Of a DNA stretch of 17,482 bases, positions 1 to 7,300 are shown in pieces. How positions within the stretch are numbered: position 1 is the stretch's first letter; each line of letters opens with the position of its first letter. Both the position numbers and the translations under genes were made by a program. The stretch covers positions 1-17,482 of the forward strand of contig UQVC01000041.1 of NCBI GenBank assembly GCA_900544395.1, written 5' to 3'. The notes under the pieces are model-generated. The model was given only the letters and a program-made list of their open reading frames with translations, was not told the DNA's origin and did no database searches. The DNA is from an uncultured Ruminococcus sp. GTDB lineage: Bacteria; Bacillota; Clostridia; Lachnospirales; Lachnospiraceae.

Positions 1-2576
1 CTGTTCTTGACAGAACAAAAGAGCCGGGAGCACTTGGCGAGCCACTGTATCTGGACGTTGTAGCAGCATTAAAAGGATCAAAATTCGATGCAGTTCCGAT
101 TTATACAGGACGCTACGGATTGGGTTCCAAAGATACAACACCGGCACAGATTGTTGCAGTATATCACAACGATGAAAAACAGAAATTTACAATCGGTATC
201 GAGGATGATGTGACACATCTGTCTCTGAAAGCAGACGAGCCTCTGGTAACGACACCGGAAGGAACGATCAACTGTAAATTCTGGGGACTTGGAGCAGACG
301 GTACAGTTGGAGCGAATAAAAACTCCATCAAGATCATCGGAGATAACACTGATATGTATGCACAGGCATACTTTGACTATGATTCCAAGAAATCCGGCGG
401 TGTTACCATGTCTCACCTGCGTTTCGGTAAGTCACCAATTAAGTCTACTTATCTGATCCGTCAGGCAAACTTCGTAGCATGTCATAATCCATCTTATGTT
501 GACAAGTACAACATGGTTCAGGAACTGGTAGACGGAGGTACATTCCTTCTGAACTGTTCATGGGATATGGAAGGATTGGAAGAACACCTTCCAGGACAGG
601 TGAAGAGCTATATTGCAAACCACAACATCAAATTCTATACGATCGACGGTATCAAGATCGGTAAAGAGATCGGACTTGGCGGACGTATTAATACAGTTCT
701 TCAGTCAGCATTCTTCAAACTGGCAGCGATCATTCCGGAAGAGGAAGCGATCGATCTGATGAAAGCAGCAGCCAAAGCTACTTATGGAAGAAAAGGTGAC
801 AAGATCGTACAGATGAACTACGATGCCATCGATGCAGGTGCAAAACAGGTTGTCGAGATCGAAGTTCCGGAGAGCTGGAAAGATGCAGCAGATGAAGGGC
901 TTGCAGCACCTCACGTTGGAGAGAACGGAAGAGCAGATGTTGTAGATTTTGTAAAGAATATCCAGGCCAAAGTCAATGCACAGGAAGGAAATACACTTCC
1001 GGTATCTGCATTTAATGATTATGTAGACGGATCCACACCGTCAGGATCTTCTGCTTATGAAAAACGTGGTATCGCAGTGGATATTCCGATCTGGCAGCCG
1101 GATAACTGTATCCAGTGTAACCGTTGTGCATATGTATGTCCGCACGCTGTTATCCGTCCAATCGCTCTGACAGAAGAGGAAGCAGCCAATGCACCGGAAG
1201 GTATGGATATGATCGACATGGTGGGTATGCCGAACATGAAATTCTCCATCGCAGTATCTGCTTATGACTGTACAGGATGTGGATCTTGTGCAAACGTATG
1301 TCCAGGTAAGAAGGGCGAGAAAGCACTTGTTATGGGCAATATGGAAGCCAATGTCGGAAAACAGGACTTCTTTGATTACGGAACAGCACTTCCGGTAAAA
1401 CCAGAAGTTGTTGCAAAATTCAAAGAGACAACTGTAAAAGGAAGTCAGTTCAAACAGCCATTGCTTGAGTTCTCAGGAGCTTGTGCAGGTTGTGGTGAGA
1501 CACCTTATGCAAAACTGATCACACAGTTATTCGGTGACAGAATGTACATTGCCAATGCAACCGGATGCTCTTCTATCTGGGGTAACTCTTCACCGTCTAC
1601 ACCTTATACAGTCAATGCGCAGGGAAGAGGCCCGGCATGGTCCAACTCTCTGTTTGAGGACAACGCAGAGTTTGGATACGGTATGCTTCTTGCACAGAAC
1701 ACAATCCGTGAAAGACTGAAAGCATCTGTAGAAAAACTTGCAGAAAATGGTGCAAATGACGATGTGAAAGCAGCAGCTCAGGAATATCTCGATACATTCT
1801 CAGTAGGAGCAACCAATGGAACTGCGACAGATAAACTTGTAAAAGTTCTGGAAGACTGCGACTGCGGATGCGAAGAAAGAGCAGAACTTCTGAAGAACAA
1901 AGACTTCCTGGCTAAGAAATCCCAGTGGATCTTCGGTGGTGACGGATGGGCTTACGATATCGGATTTGGTGGTGTTGACCACGTACTGGCAAGCGGACAG
2001 GACATCAACATCATGGTATTTGATACCGAAGTGTACTCCAATACAGGAGGACAGTCTTCCAAAGCTACGAAGACAGGTGCAACAGCACAGTTCGCAGCAG
2101 GCGGTAAAGAGACGAAGAAGAAAGACCTTGCAGGTATCGCGATGAGCTATGGTTATGTATACGTTGCACAGATCGCAATGGGCGCTGACTTCAATCAGAC
2201 CGTAAAAGCAATTGCAGAGGCAGAAGCATATCCGGGACCATCCCTGATCATTGCTTATGCTCCATGTATCAACCATGGAATCAAGAAAGGTATGAGCAAA
2301 GCCCAGACAGAGGAACAGCTTGCAGTAGAATGTGGATACTGGAACAACTTCAGATTCAATCCACAGGCTGAGAAGAAATTCACTCTGGACAGCAAAGAGC
2401 CTAAGGGAGATTATCAGGAGTTCTTGAACGGAGAAGTTCGTTACAATGCCCTGATGAGAGCAAATCCTGAAAAAGCACAGAAACTGTTTGCTCAGAACGA
2501 AGCAGAAGCGATGGAAAGATACGAATACCTGAAGGGATTGGTAAATCTCTATGATGGTACAGCAAAAGAAGACTAA
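1..2576 (+). CDS. nifJ: Pyruvate:ferredoxin (flavodoxin) oxidoreductase, 5'-truncated by the window edge
   Basis: This cytoplasmic enzyme oxidises pyruvate with CoA to acetyl-CoA and CO2, passing electrons to ferredoxin or flavodoxin. The frame is open from base 3, giving 857 visible residues. Single-chain family members have about 1,170-1,180, so roughly 320 N-terminal residues lie upstream. Two 4Fe-4S motifs are visible: CIQCNRCAYVCP near nt 1108-1143, and CTGCGSCANVCPG near 1268-1306. The thiamine-diphosphate part contains GACAGCGETPY near 1477, GGDGWAYDIG near 1935 and EVYSNTGGQSSK near 2028. The C-terminus has the usual YAPCINHGIKKGM segment. Codon use and sequence look like a highly expressed housekeeping gene with no damage. 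It has its own terminator and no evident functional link to the corrinoid genes that follow. The identification is very secure. Confidence 0.97.
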   Translation, partial: VLDRTKEPGALGEPLYLDVVAALKGSKFDAVPIYTGRYGLGSKDTTPAQIVAVYHNDEKQKFTIGIEDDVTHLSLKADEPLVTTPEGTINCKFWGLGADGTVGANKNSIKIIGDNTDMYAQAYFDYDSKKSGGVTMSHLRFGKSPIKSTYLIRQANFVACHNPSYVDKYNMVQELVDGGTFLLNCSWDMEGLEEHLPGQVKSYIANHNIKFYTIDGIKIGKEIGLGGRINTVLQSAFFKLAAIIPEEEAIDLMKAAAKATYGRKGDKIVQMNYDAIDAGAKQVVEIEVPESWKDAADEGLAAPHVGENGRADVVDFVKNIQAKVNAQEGNTLPVSAFNDYVDGSTPSGSSAYEKRGIAVDIPIWQPDNCIQCNRCAYVCPHAVIRPIALTEEEAANAPEGMDMIDMVGMPNMKFSIAVSAYDCTGCGSCANVCPGKKGEKALVMGNMEANVGKQDFFDYGTALPVKPEVVAKFKETTVKGSQFKQPLLEFSGACAGCGETPYAKLITQLFGDRMYIANATGCSSIWGNSSPSTPYTVNAQGRGPAWSNSLFEDNAEFGYGMLLAQNTIRERLKASVEKLAENGANDDVKAAAQEYLDTFSVGATNGTATDKLVKVLEDCDCGCEERAELLKNKDFLAKKSQWIFGGDGWAYDIGFGGVDHVLASGQDINIMVFDTEVYSNTGGQSSKATKTGATAQFAAGGKETKKKDLAGIAMSYGYVYVAQIAMGADFNQTVKAIAEAEAYPGPSLIIAYAPCINHGIKKGMSKAQTEEQLAVECGYWNNFRFNPQAEKKFTLDSKEPKGDYQEFLNGEVRYNALMRANPEKAQKLFAQNEAEAMERYEYLKGLVNLYDGTAKED

Positions 2577-2606
2577 TTCTTTGCTGAAAACAGAAGCTAA
2601 ATAAAG

Positions 2607-2650
2607 AAGACGCTGTTTCTATAGATGACTATGGAAGCAGCGTCTTTTTG
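2607..2650 (+). terminator. Rho-independent terminator after the pyruvate oxidoreductase gene
   Basis: The arms 2607-2624 and 2629-2646 pair almost fully (AAGACGCTG with CAGCGTCTT, then an inner TTTCTATAG/CTATGGAAG stretch with G-U pairs) around the loop ATGA. A T-run follows at 2643-2649. It lies between two convergent genes and ends 2 bases before the stop of the AraC gene. The minus strand has a less regular T-rich tract, so it may work weakly in both directions. Confidence 0.9.
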
Positions 2651-2651
2651 G

Positions 2652-3899
2652 TTATCGAAATTGTTTTGGTGTCAATCCGGTAAATTTTTTAAATACTTTT
2701 GAAAAATAACTTTGGTCTTCAAAGCCTACTGCGATTGCGATATCGATGATAGAAAAATCGGTATTGCTCAAGAGTCTTTTACTTTCTTCAATTCTTACCA
2801 TATTCAAATATTCCTTGAACGATGAGCCGGTTGATTTTTTAAATAAACTGGAGAAATAAGAAGGATGCAGGTGAACATATTCTGCAACTTCCTCCAATGT
2901 GATTGGTGTGTTAAAGTGTTCATAAATATAAAGCAGAGAACGTTTGATGATCTCATTATTTTTCGTTGGAATATAGTGAAACATACTTTCCGTAAAAGTC
3001 TCTACAATTTCCTGCAGTTTGTAACACAGAGTATCCATTGTTTGAATAGACTGGAGATTTTGCAGAAAATGATTGTTCAATTTCAGGATGCTGTCTGTCG
3101 GCGCTCCTCGCTCGATGGCAGTTCTTGACAGCAGAGAACAGAGCTCAATGGCACGGGATTTGACGACTTCCAGGCTGTTTCCCTGGGAAAACAGCACATA
3201 TCCAAGCAGATCATTGAGAATGGCGTAGGCAGCACGGACATCTCCTTTTTGAACCTGATTGATCAGTTCTTTTTCCTTTTCATAAGGATAGGAATCTGTC
3301 TGGATATTTTCCGCTTTATAGCGTTGAATGGATTCGTTGATCCGGGACTGCTGGAGTAATTTTTCATTATTTTTTAACAGCTCCTTTTTGCTGTCTGTGA
3401 TCAGATTGGAAAACAGATAAAACAGCAGGTGACTGACATGGTTGACAAGAGCAGGAGCAATTACAGGAAGTCCCTCTGTTTCATCATAGAGTTCCAAAGC
3501 TTCTTCTGTAGAAAACGTGTATTTTTTTGTGATATCAGAGATCAGGATCGAGTCTGGGGTGTCCATCAAAAAAGGGCCTACAAGGATGGAACCTAAAAAT
3601 ACATTTTTACTGATCAGAGGATACACAATGTGATTTAAGTCTGCATGACAGGCAAAAATATAGGCTTCTCCAAGATCGATTGCCTTTTTACTGGCAGAAA
3701 TGTGCATTTTTTCACAGGAATCATAGGATGGAAGGTGCTTTTGGAACAAGTGGCAAAAATGTGGGGATTCACCTTCTGAGACCAGTGTTTTTCCGTGTTC
3801 ATTGATAATTTGGATCGGCAGTTTTACACAGGCATAGAACGTAACTGCCATAGAGTGTAAGGTTTCTTCGGAAACGAATGTATATAAAAGCGGTTTCAT
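2652..3899 (-). CDS. AraC-family transcriptional regulator with PocR-like ligand-binding domain
   Basis: This is a 415-residue DNA-binding regulator. Residues of about 8-170 resemble the PocR sensory domain: conserved cysteines occur in the FCHLF, SCEKMH and FACHADL segments, followed by the typical HIVYPLI stretch. The last 100 residues are a two-part AraC helix-turn-helix (LEEVAEYVHLHPSYFSSLFKK, then IIDIAIAVGFEDQSYFSKVFKKFTGLTPKQF). The ATG at 3899 has an ideal AGGAGG seven bases upstream. The gene is divergent from the corrinoid-protein gene with 181 bases between the starts, which strongly suggests that it controls that operon. PocR of Salmonella controls cobalamin synthesis and propanediol genes and responds to a small diol. 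The ligand here is unknown but could be the methyl donor. The DNA-binding family is secure, and the PocR assignment is likely from sequence pattern. Confidence 0.9.
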   Translation of the reverse strand: MKPLLYTFVSEETLHSMAVTFYACVKLPIQIINEHGKTLVSEGESPHFCHLFQKHLPSYDSCEKMHISASKKAIDLGEAYIFACHADLNHIVYPLISKNVFLGSILVGPFLMDTPDSILISDITKKYTFSTEEALELYDETEGLPVIAPALVNHVSHLLFYLFSNLITDSKKELLKNNEKLLQQSRINESIQRYKAENIQTDSYPYEKEKELINQVQKGDVRAAYAILNDLLGYVLFSQGNSLEVVKSRAIELCSLLSRTAIERGAPTDSILKLNNHFLQNLQSIQTMDTLCYKLQEIVETFTESMFHYIPTKNNEIIKRSLLYIYEHFNTPITLEEVAEYVHLHPSYFSSLFKKSTGSSFKEYLNMVRIEESKRLLSNTDFSIIDIAIAVGFEDQSYFSKVFKKFTGLTPKQFR

Positions 3900-3920
3900 G
3901 ATTCTCCTCCTGAATCGGTC

Positions 3921-3960
3921 ATTGGATTGAATATTTCTTTTATCATATCACAAATTGGAT
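3921..3960. repeat. Direct repeat ATTGGAT, candidate AraC-type operator
   Basis: ATTGGAT occurs at 3921-3927 and again at 3954-3960, 33 bases apart or about three helical turns. Both copies are followed by similar purine/AT-rich bases (TGAATA and AGAAATA). They lie between the divergent regulator and corrinoid-protein genes and flank the regulator's own -10 region. AraC-family proteins usually bind directly repeated half-sites, so this is a candidate site for the adjacent regulator. Assignment is by position and pattern only. Confidence 0.35.
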
Positions 3961-3971
3961 AGAAATAGCAA
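3942..3971 (-). promoter_or_regulatory. Possible promoter of the AraC/PocR regulator gene
   Basis: On the minus strand a TTGCTA -35 (3966-3971) and a TATGAT -10 (3942-3947) are 18 bases apart. They lie about 45 bases upstream of the regulator's ATG. The -10 matches five of six consensus bases and the -35 is weaker. Confidence 0.5.
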
Positions 3972-3974
3972 AAA

Positions 3975-4003
3975 TTGACAGAAGAATGAAAAATATTTAT
4001 AAT
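3975..4003 (+). promoter_or_regulatory. Consensus sigma-A promoter of the corrinoid operon
   Basis: TTGACA at 3975-3980 and TATAAT at 3998-4003 are both perfect and separated by exactly 17 bases. The start of transcription would be near 4010, leaving a leader of about 70 bases before the corrinoid-protein ATG at 4081. A second TATAAT at 4042-4047 has no recognisable -35. Such a strong core promoter may need repression or be limited downstream by the riboswitch. Confidence 0.8.
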
Positions 4004-4080
4004 AATCCAAAAAAAGTACCAAACTTCTATTCAGTGAAAGGTATAATAATATACAAATGAAATGAATGGGAGGAATCAAC

Positions 4081-4725
4081 ATGGAGTTAATTCAGAAAAT
4101 TTCAGAGTATTTACAAAAAGGCCGTGCAAAAAATGTGAAAGCGCTGGTACAGCAGGCGATAGATGAAGGAATCGATCCAAAAGTGATCTTAAATGATGGT
4201 CTGCTCAGTGGAATGATGATTATTGGAGGAAAATTTAAGAACAATGAAGTTTTTGTTCCGGAAGTACTGGTTGCAGCGCGTGCAATGAATGCCGGACTTA
4301 CCATTCTGGAGCCAAAGCTGATTGAAATCGGAAATGAACCGGTGGGAAAAGCAGTCGTAGGAACTGTACAGGGTGATTTGCATGATATCGGAAAGAATCT
4401 GGTAGTGATGATGTTAAAAGGCGCTGGATTTGAGGTATATGATCTTGGGGTTGATGTAGAGACACCTGTTTTTCTGGAAAAAGCAGAAGAGGTGGGAGCA
4501 GATCTGATCTGTATGTCAGCACTTCTTACGACAACGATGCCAAAGATGCAGGAGTGTATCGAATACTTAAAAGAGAAAAATATGCGGGACAAATATATTG
4601 TGATGATCGGAGGCGCTCCGGTCAATCAGAGTTTCTGTGAGCAGATTGGTGCGGACTATTACACACCGGATGCAGCATCCTGTGCAGACGTGGCAAAACA
4701 GGCTGTTATGACAAAACACAATTAA
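4081..4725 (+). CDS. Methyltransferase corrinoid protein (MtaC/MtbC/MttC-like)
   Basis: This 214-residue cytoplasmic protein binds a corrinoid and shuttles a methyl group between two methyltransferases. Residues 1-85 form the helical cap domain of this family (ALVQQAIDEGIDPKVILNDGLLSGM, then FVPEVLVAARAMNAGL). The rest is a Rossmann-like B12-binding domain with the DxHxxG signature GDLHDIGKNLV, whose histidine is the lower axial cobalt ligand, and later MSALLTTTMPKM and IGGAPVNQSFCEQIGADYY. Length matches the family. The ATG at 4081 is chosen because GGGAGGA lies 8 bases upstream. An in-frame ATG at 4066 overlaps that ribosome binding site. The gene is first in the string and a cobalamin riboswitch begins 11 bases after its stop. 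The family is certain; the substrate cannot be told from this protein alone. Confidence 0.95.
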   Translation: MELIQKISEYLQKGRAKNVKALVQQAIDEGIDPKVILNDGLLSGMMIIGGKFKNNEVFVPEVLVAARAMNAGLTILEPKLIEIGNEPVGKAVVGTVQGDLHDIGKNLVVMMLKGAGFEVYDLGVDVETPVFLEKAEEVGADLICMSALLTTTMPKMQECIEYLKEKNMRDKYIVMIGGAPVNQSFCEQIGADYYTPDAASCADVAKQAVMTKHN

Positions 4726-4736
4726 GAAGAATTTAA

Positions 4737-4879
4737 CAACTGAGAAATGATGGAAACCGGTGGAAGTCCGGTACAGGCTTACCCCTACTGTAAACAGGGA
4801 CGAAAAATCAAAACCATTGTCGAAGAGATGAGAAGGGATTTGGAGGAGGAACTGTGAGTCAGGATACTTATATCAGTTG
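4737..4879 (+). promoter_or_regulatory. Cobalamin riboswitch aptamer inside the operon
   Basis: The order of conserved blocks matches the cobalamin riboswitch. CCGGTGGAAGTCCGG forms the P3 hairpin. ACCCCTACTGTAA corresponds to the CCCCGCAACTGTAA core. AACCATTGTC and GAGAAGGGA correspond to the internal GCCACTG and GGGAAGG blocks. GTGAGTCAGGATAC is the B12 box. A perfect 7-bp closing stem P1 is made by CAACTGA (4737-4743) and TCAGTTG (4873-4879). The 5' side is short: only about a dozen bases separate P1 from P3, so the usual P2 arm and its GGTGCC block appear reduced or absent. It lies between the corrinoid-protein gene and the activator gene, so it would set expression of the downstream genes relative to the first gene. 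Confidence 0.93.
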
Positions 4880-4883
4880 AAAA

Positions 4884-4970
4884 CAGTTCTGTTTTGGGTG
4901 GGAAACAGACTGTCAATCAGATATTGCAGGATAAGGAGAAACTCTTTTTGAATAAAAAGGGTTTATTTTA
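4884..4970 (+). promoter_or_regulatory. Candidate expression platform of the cobalamin riboswitch
   Basis: Two hairpins follow the aptamer. The first pairs CAGTTCTGTTT (4884-4894, one bulged T) with AAACAGACTG (4903-4912). The second pairs AAACTCTTTTT (4939-4949) with AAAAAGGGTTT (4954-4964) around GAAT and is followed by a T-rich ATTTTATTATC, so it could end transcription. The region stops about 20 bases before the activator's ATG. The second stem is AT-rich and the T-run is broken, so termination efficiency is uncertain. Occlusion of translation initiation is an alternative. Confidence 0.55.
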
Positions 4971-4991
4971 TTATCAAAAAAGCAGAAGCGG

Positions 4992-7166
4992 ATGAGAGCG
5001 ATGAAAAGAACGGAATTTAATATAGAGATATCGACAGAAAATGTCCTGAAAAGTTTGGACGTTACAAAACAGAGTGAATTATATGAGGAAATGAAGGAAG
5101 AATTATCAGAACTGCTTCCGGTTGCTTACGAAAAAATAAAACCAGTCGCGTTACTGGAGTTTGGGTGTCTGAAAGAACACTCTGTGATTCAAAACGGCAG
5201 AAAAATAGAAGAAGTATTATATGGGCTGTGTTCCATAGGAAAAGAAATGAGCAGTTGGAGTACTCGGTTGTTTGCCGAGGGGGATTATGTAAAAGGGATG
5301 CTGGTGGATGCCATTGCGGATGATTATCTGTTTCAGATGGATCGGGAATTAGAAGGTACTGCGATTGCATTGTGTAAAAAAAATCAAAAGGGGATTGCAG
5401 GAAGAGTGGAAGCGCCGAAAGATATTCCCATGAGTGTCCAAAAAGAAGCATTTCTGGCTGTAGATGGAGCAAAAGAAGGCATTTCGATCAAAGAAAGTTA
5501 TATGTATGATCCTGTAAAAACAATGTGTCTGGTTTACCTTTTGGACGAAGAAAGCAGCAGATTTTCTCCGGGACATGACTGTGCACACTGCGACAATCTT
5601 TCCTGTAAGAAAAGACAGGGAACAAAGGTGTCAGTTACCGTGTGTACAGGACAGGAAGAACGGATCATACAGGCGCAGTATTCAGAAACACTGCTCTCGG
5701 CGCTGCAGCGATATGAGATCTTTCTTCCTGCAATCTGTGCCGGAAGAGGAACCTGTGGAAAATGTAAAGTTCGTGTGGAGAAAGGAGCAGCAGAACCCAC
5801 TCGGGAGGAGCGGGCATATTTTTCTCAGGAAGAACTGGAAGCAGGATGGAGACTTGCCTGCTGTATGCACATGACACAGGATACGCAGATTTTCCTGAAA
5901 ACAGAAGAGGAGGACATCTATGTAGTTGCAAACGGGCAATCCAGGCTTGAATCAAAGAAGTCAGAACATGGCAGATATGGGATTGCTGTGGATATTGGAA
6001 CCACAACCATTGCCATGCAGCTGACAGAGCTGAAAACCGGGCAGATTGTAGATACTTATACTGCAATCAACCGTCAGAGAACTTTTGGGGCAGATGTGAT
6101 CAGCAGGATCGATGCTTCCAACAATGGGAAGAGAGAAGCGCTCAGACAGAGCATACAGAAAAGTTTGGAAGAAGGAATCCAGAGATTGACAAAAAGTGGG
6201 GAAGTTTTGGTTGAAAAAATGATGATTGCAGCCAATACGACGATGGTACATTTATTGATGGGATATTCCTGTGAAACATTGGGCGTCTATCCGTTTACCC
6301 CTGTGAATATTCAGACCATTGAAACAACGTTGCAAGAATTGCTGCAGACAGAGGAAATATTGGATTGCCCGGTCATTGTGCTTCCCGGAATTTCCACTTA
6401 TGTCGGCGGGGATATTGTTTCCGGGATGTTTGCTTTGGAATTTGACAAAAGAAATGAAGTTTCCGTATTGATCGATCTGGGGACAAACGGAGAAATGGCA
6501 ATTGGAAATCGGGAGAGGATCCTGGTGACGTCTGCGGCAGCAGGACCTGCATTTGAGGGGGGAAACATTGTCTGTGGAACCGGAAGCGTTCCGGGTGCGA
6601 TCTGTCATGTTTCCATAGATGCGGACATGCATGTGGAAACCGAAACGATTGGCGGGAACCTTCCGATTGGTATTTGTGGAACCGGGGTGATCGAGAGTGC
6701 CTGCGAGTTATTAAGAACAGAACAGATCGATGAAACAGGACTTTTGGACGAAGCATATTTTGAGGAAGGATTTCCGTTAACAGAGGATGAAAAGATTCGG
6801 ATCTATCAGAAAGACGTGAGAGAAATACAACTGGCAAAATCAGCCATTCGTGCCGGGCTGGAGACGTTACTTCAAAAATATCAGGTTTCTTATGCAGATA
6901 TCGGACATCTTTACATTGCCGGTGGGTTCGGATATAAGCTGGATATTGAAAAGGCGGTACAGATCGGACTGCTTCCGAAAGAATGTAAGGAAAAGATTAC
7001 GGCAGTCGGAAACAGTTCCCTCCAGGGTGCAATCAGAAGTTTTGAGGTGGATGATGCGAAGACAAGATGGGAAAACTTAGTTGCATGCTCTGAGGAAATC
7101 GAATTAGCATCCAGCAAAGAATTTCAGGAGTTTTATATGGAACATATGTTGTTTCCGGGAGAATAA
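4992..7166 (+). CDS. RACo-type reductive activator of corrinoid proteins, with MetH-activation-like N-terminal domain
   Basis: This is a 724-residue cytoplasmic redox ATPase. Proteins of this family reduce inactive Co(II) corrinoid to Co(I) at the expense of ATP. Residues of about 20-190 resemble the activation domain of B12-dependent methionine synthase. A cysteine group CAHCDNLSC near residue 196 may bind an Fe-S cluster. Residues of about 212-300 are a 2Fe-2S ferredoxin domain (CAGRGTCGKC with a later LACC). Residues of about 329-700 are the DUF4445/ASKHA ATPase domain, with phosphate loops GIAVDIGTTTIAM and VLIDLGTNGEMAIG and a C-terminal YIAGGFGYKLDIEKA. It follows the riboswitch. The ATG at 4992 and one at 5001 are both possible, and neither has a strong ribosome binding site. 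The RACo call is secure; the N-terminal domain call is by resemblance. Confidence 0.93.
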   Translation: MRAMKRTEFNIEISTENVLKSLDVTKQSELYEEMKEELSELLPVAYEKIKPVALLEFGCLKEHSVIQNGRKIEEVLYGLCSIGKEMSSWSTRLFAEGDYVKGMLVDAIADDYLFQMDRELEGTAIALCKKNQKGIAGRVEAPKDIPMSVQKEAFLAVDGAKEGISIKESYMYDPVKTMCLVYLLDEESSRFSPGHDCAHCDNLSCKKRQGTKVSVTVCTGQEERIIQAQYSETLLSALQRYEIFLPAICAGRGTCGKCKVRVEKGAAEPTREERAYFSQEELEAGWRLACCMHMTQDTQIFLKTEEEDIYVVANGQSRLESKKSEHGRYGIAVDIGTTTIAMQLTELKTGQIVDTYTAINRQRTFGADVISRIDASNNGKREALRQSIQKSLEEGIQRLTKSGEVLVEKMMIAANTTMVHLLMGYSCETLGVYPFTPVNIQTIETTLQELLQTEEILDCPVIVLPGISTYVGGDIVSGMFALEFDKRNEVSVLIDLGTNGEMAIGNRERILVTSAAAGPAFEGGNIVCGTGSVPGAICHVSIDADMHVETETIGGNLPIGICGTGVIESACELLRTEQIDETGLLDEAYFEEGFPLTEDEKIRIYQKDVREIQLAKSAIRAGLETLLQKYQVSYADIGHLYIAGGFGYKLDIEKAVQIGLLPKECKEKITAVGNSSLQGAIRSFEVDDAKTRWENLVACSEEIELASSKEFQEFYMEHMLFPGE

Positions 7167-7300
7167 AAGCAGAAAAAATATAGAAAACCTTAAAATCAAA
7201 CAAAAAACATTTAGAATCTACAAGAATGGATTTGAAAAAATGTTATGATTTGAGAAATCGATCAAAAACAGAAAATAAAAAATTTCAGGAGGCAATGACC

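Noticed and set aside
1800..2276. 158-residue open frame on the minus strand inside the pyruvate oxidoreductase gene
   Set aside because: It is a shadow of a strongly conserved coding region, with no ribosome binding site and a composition unlike a real protein.
4042..4047. Second TATAAT as an additional promoter for the corrinoid-protein gene
   Set aside because: No -35 element is found at a suitable distance, and the upstream promoter is a complete consensus match.
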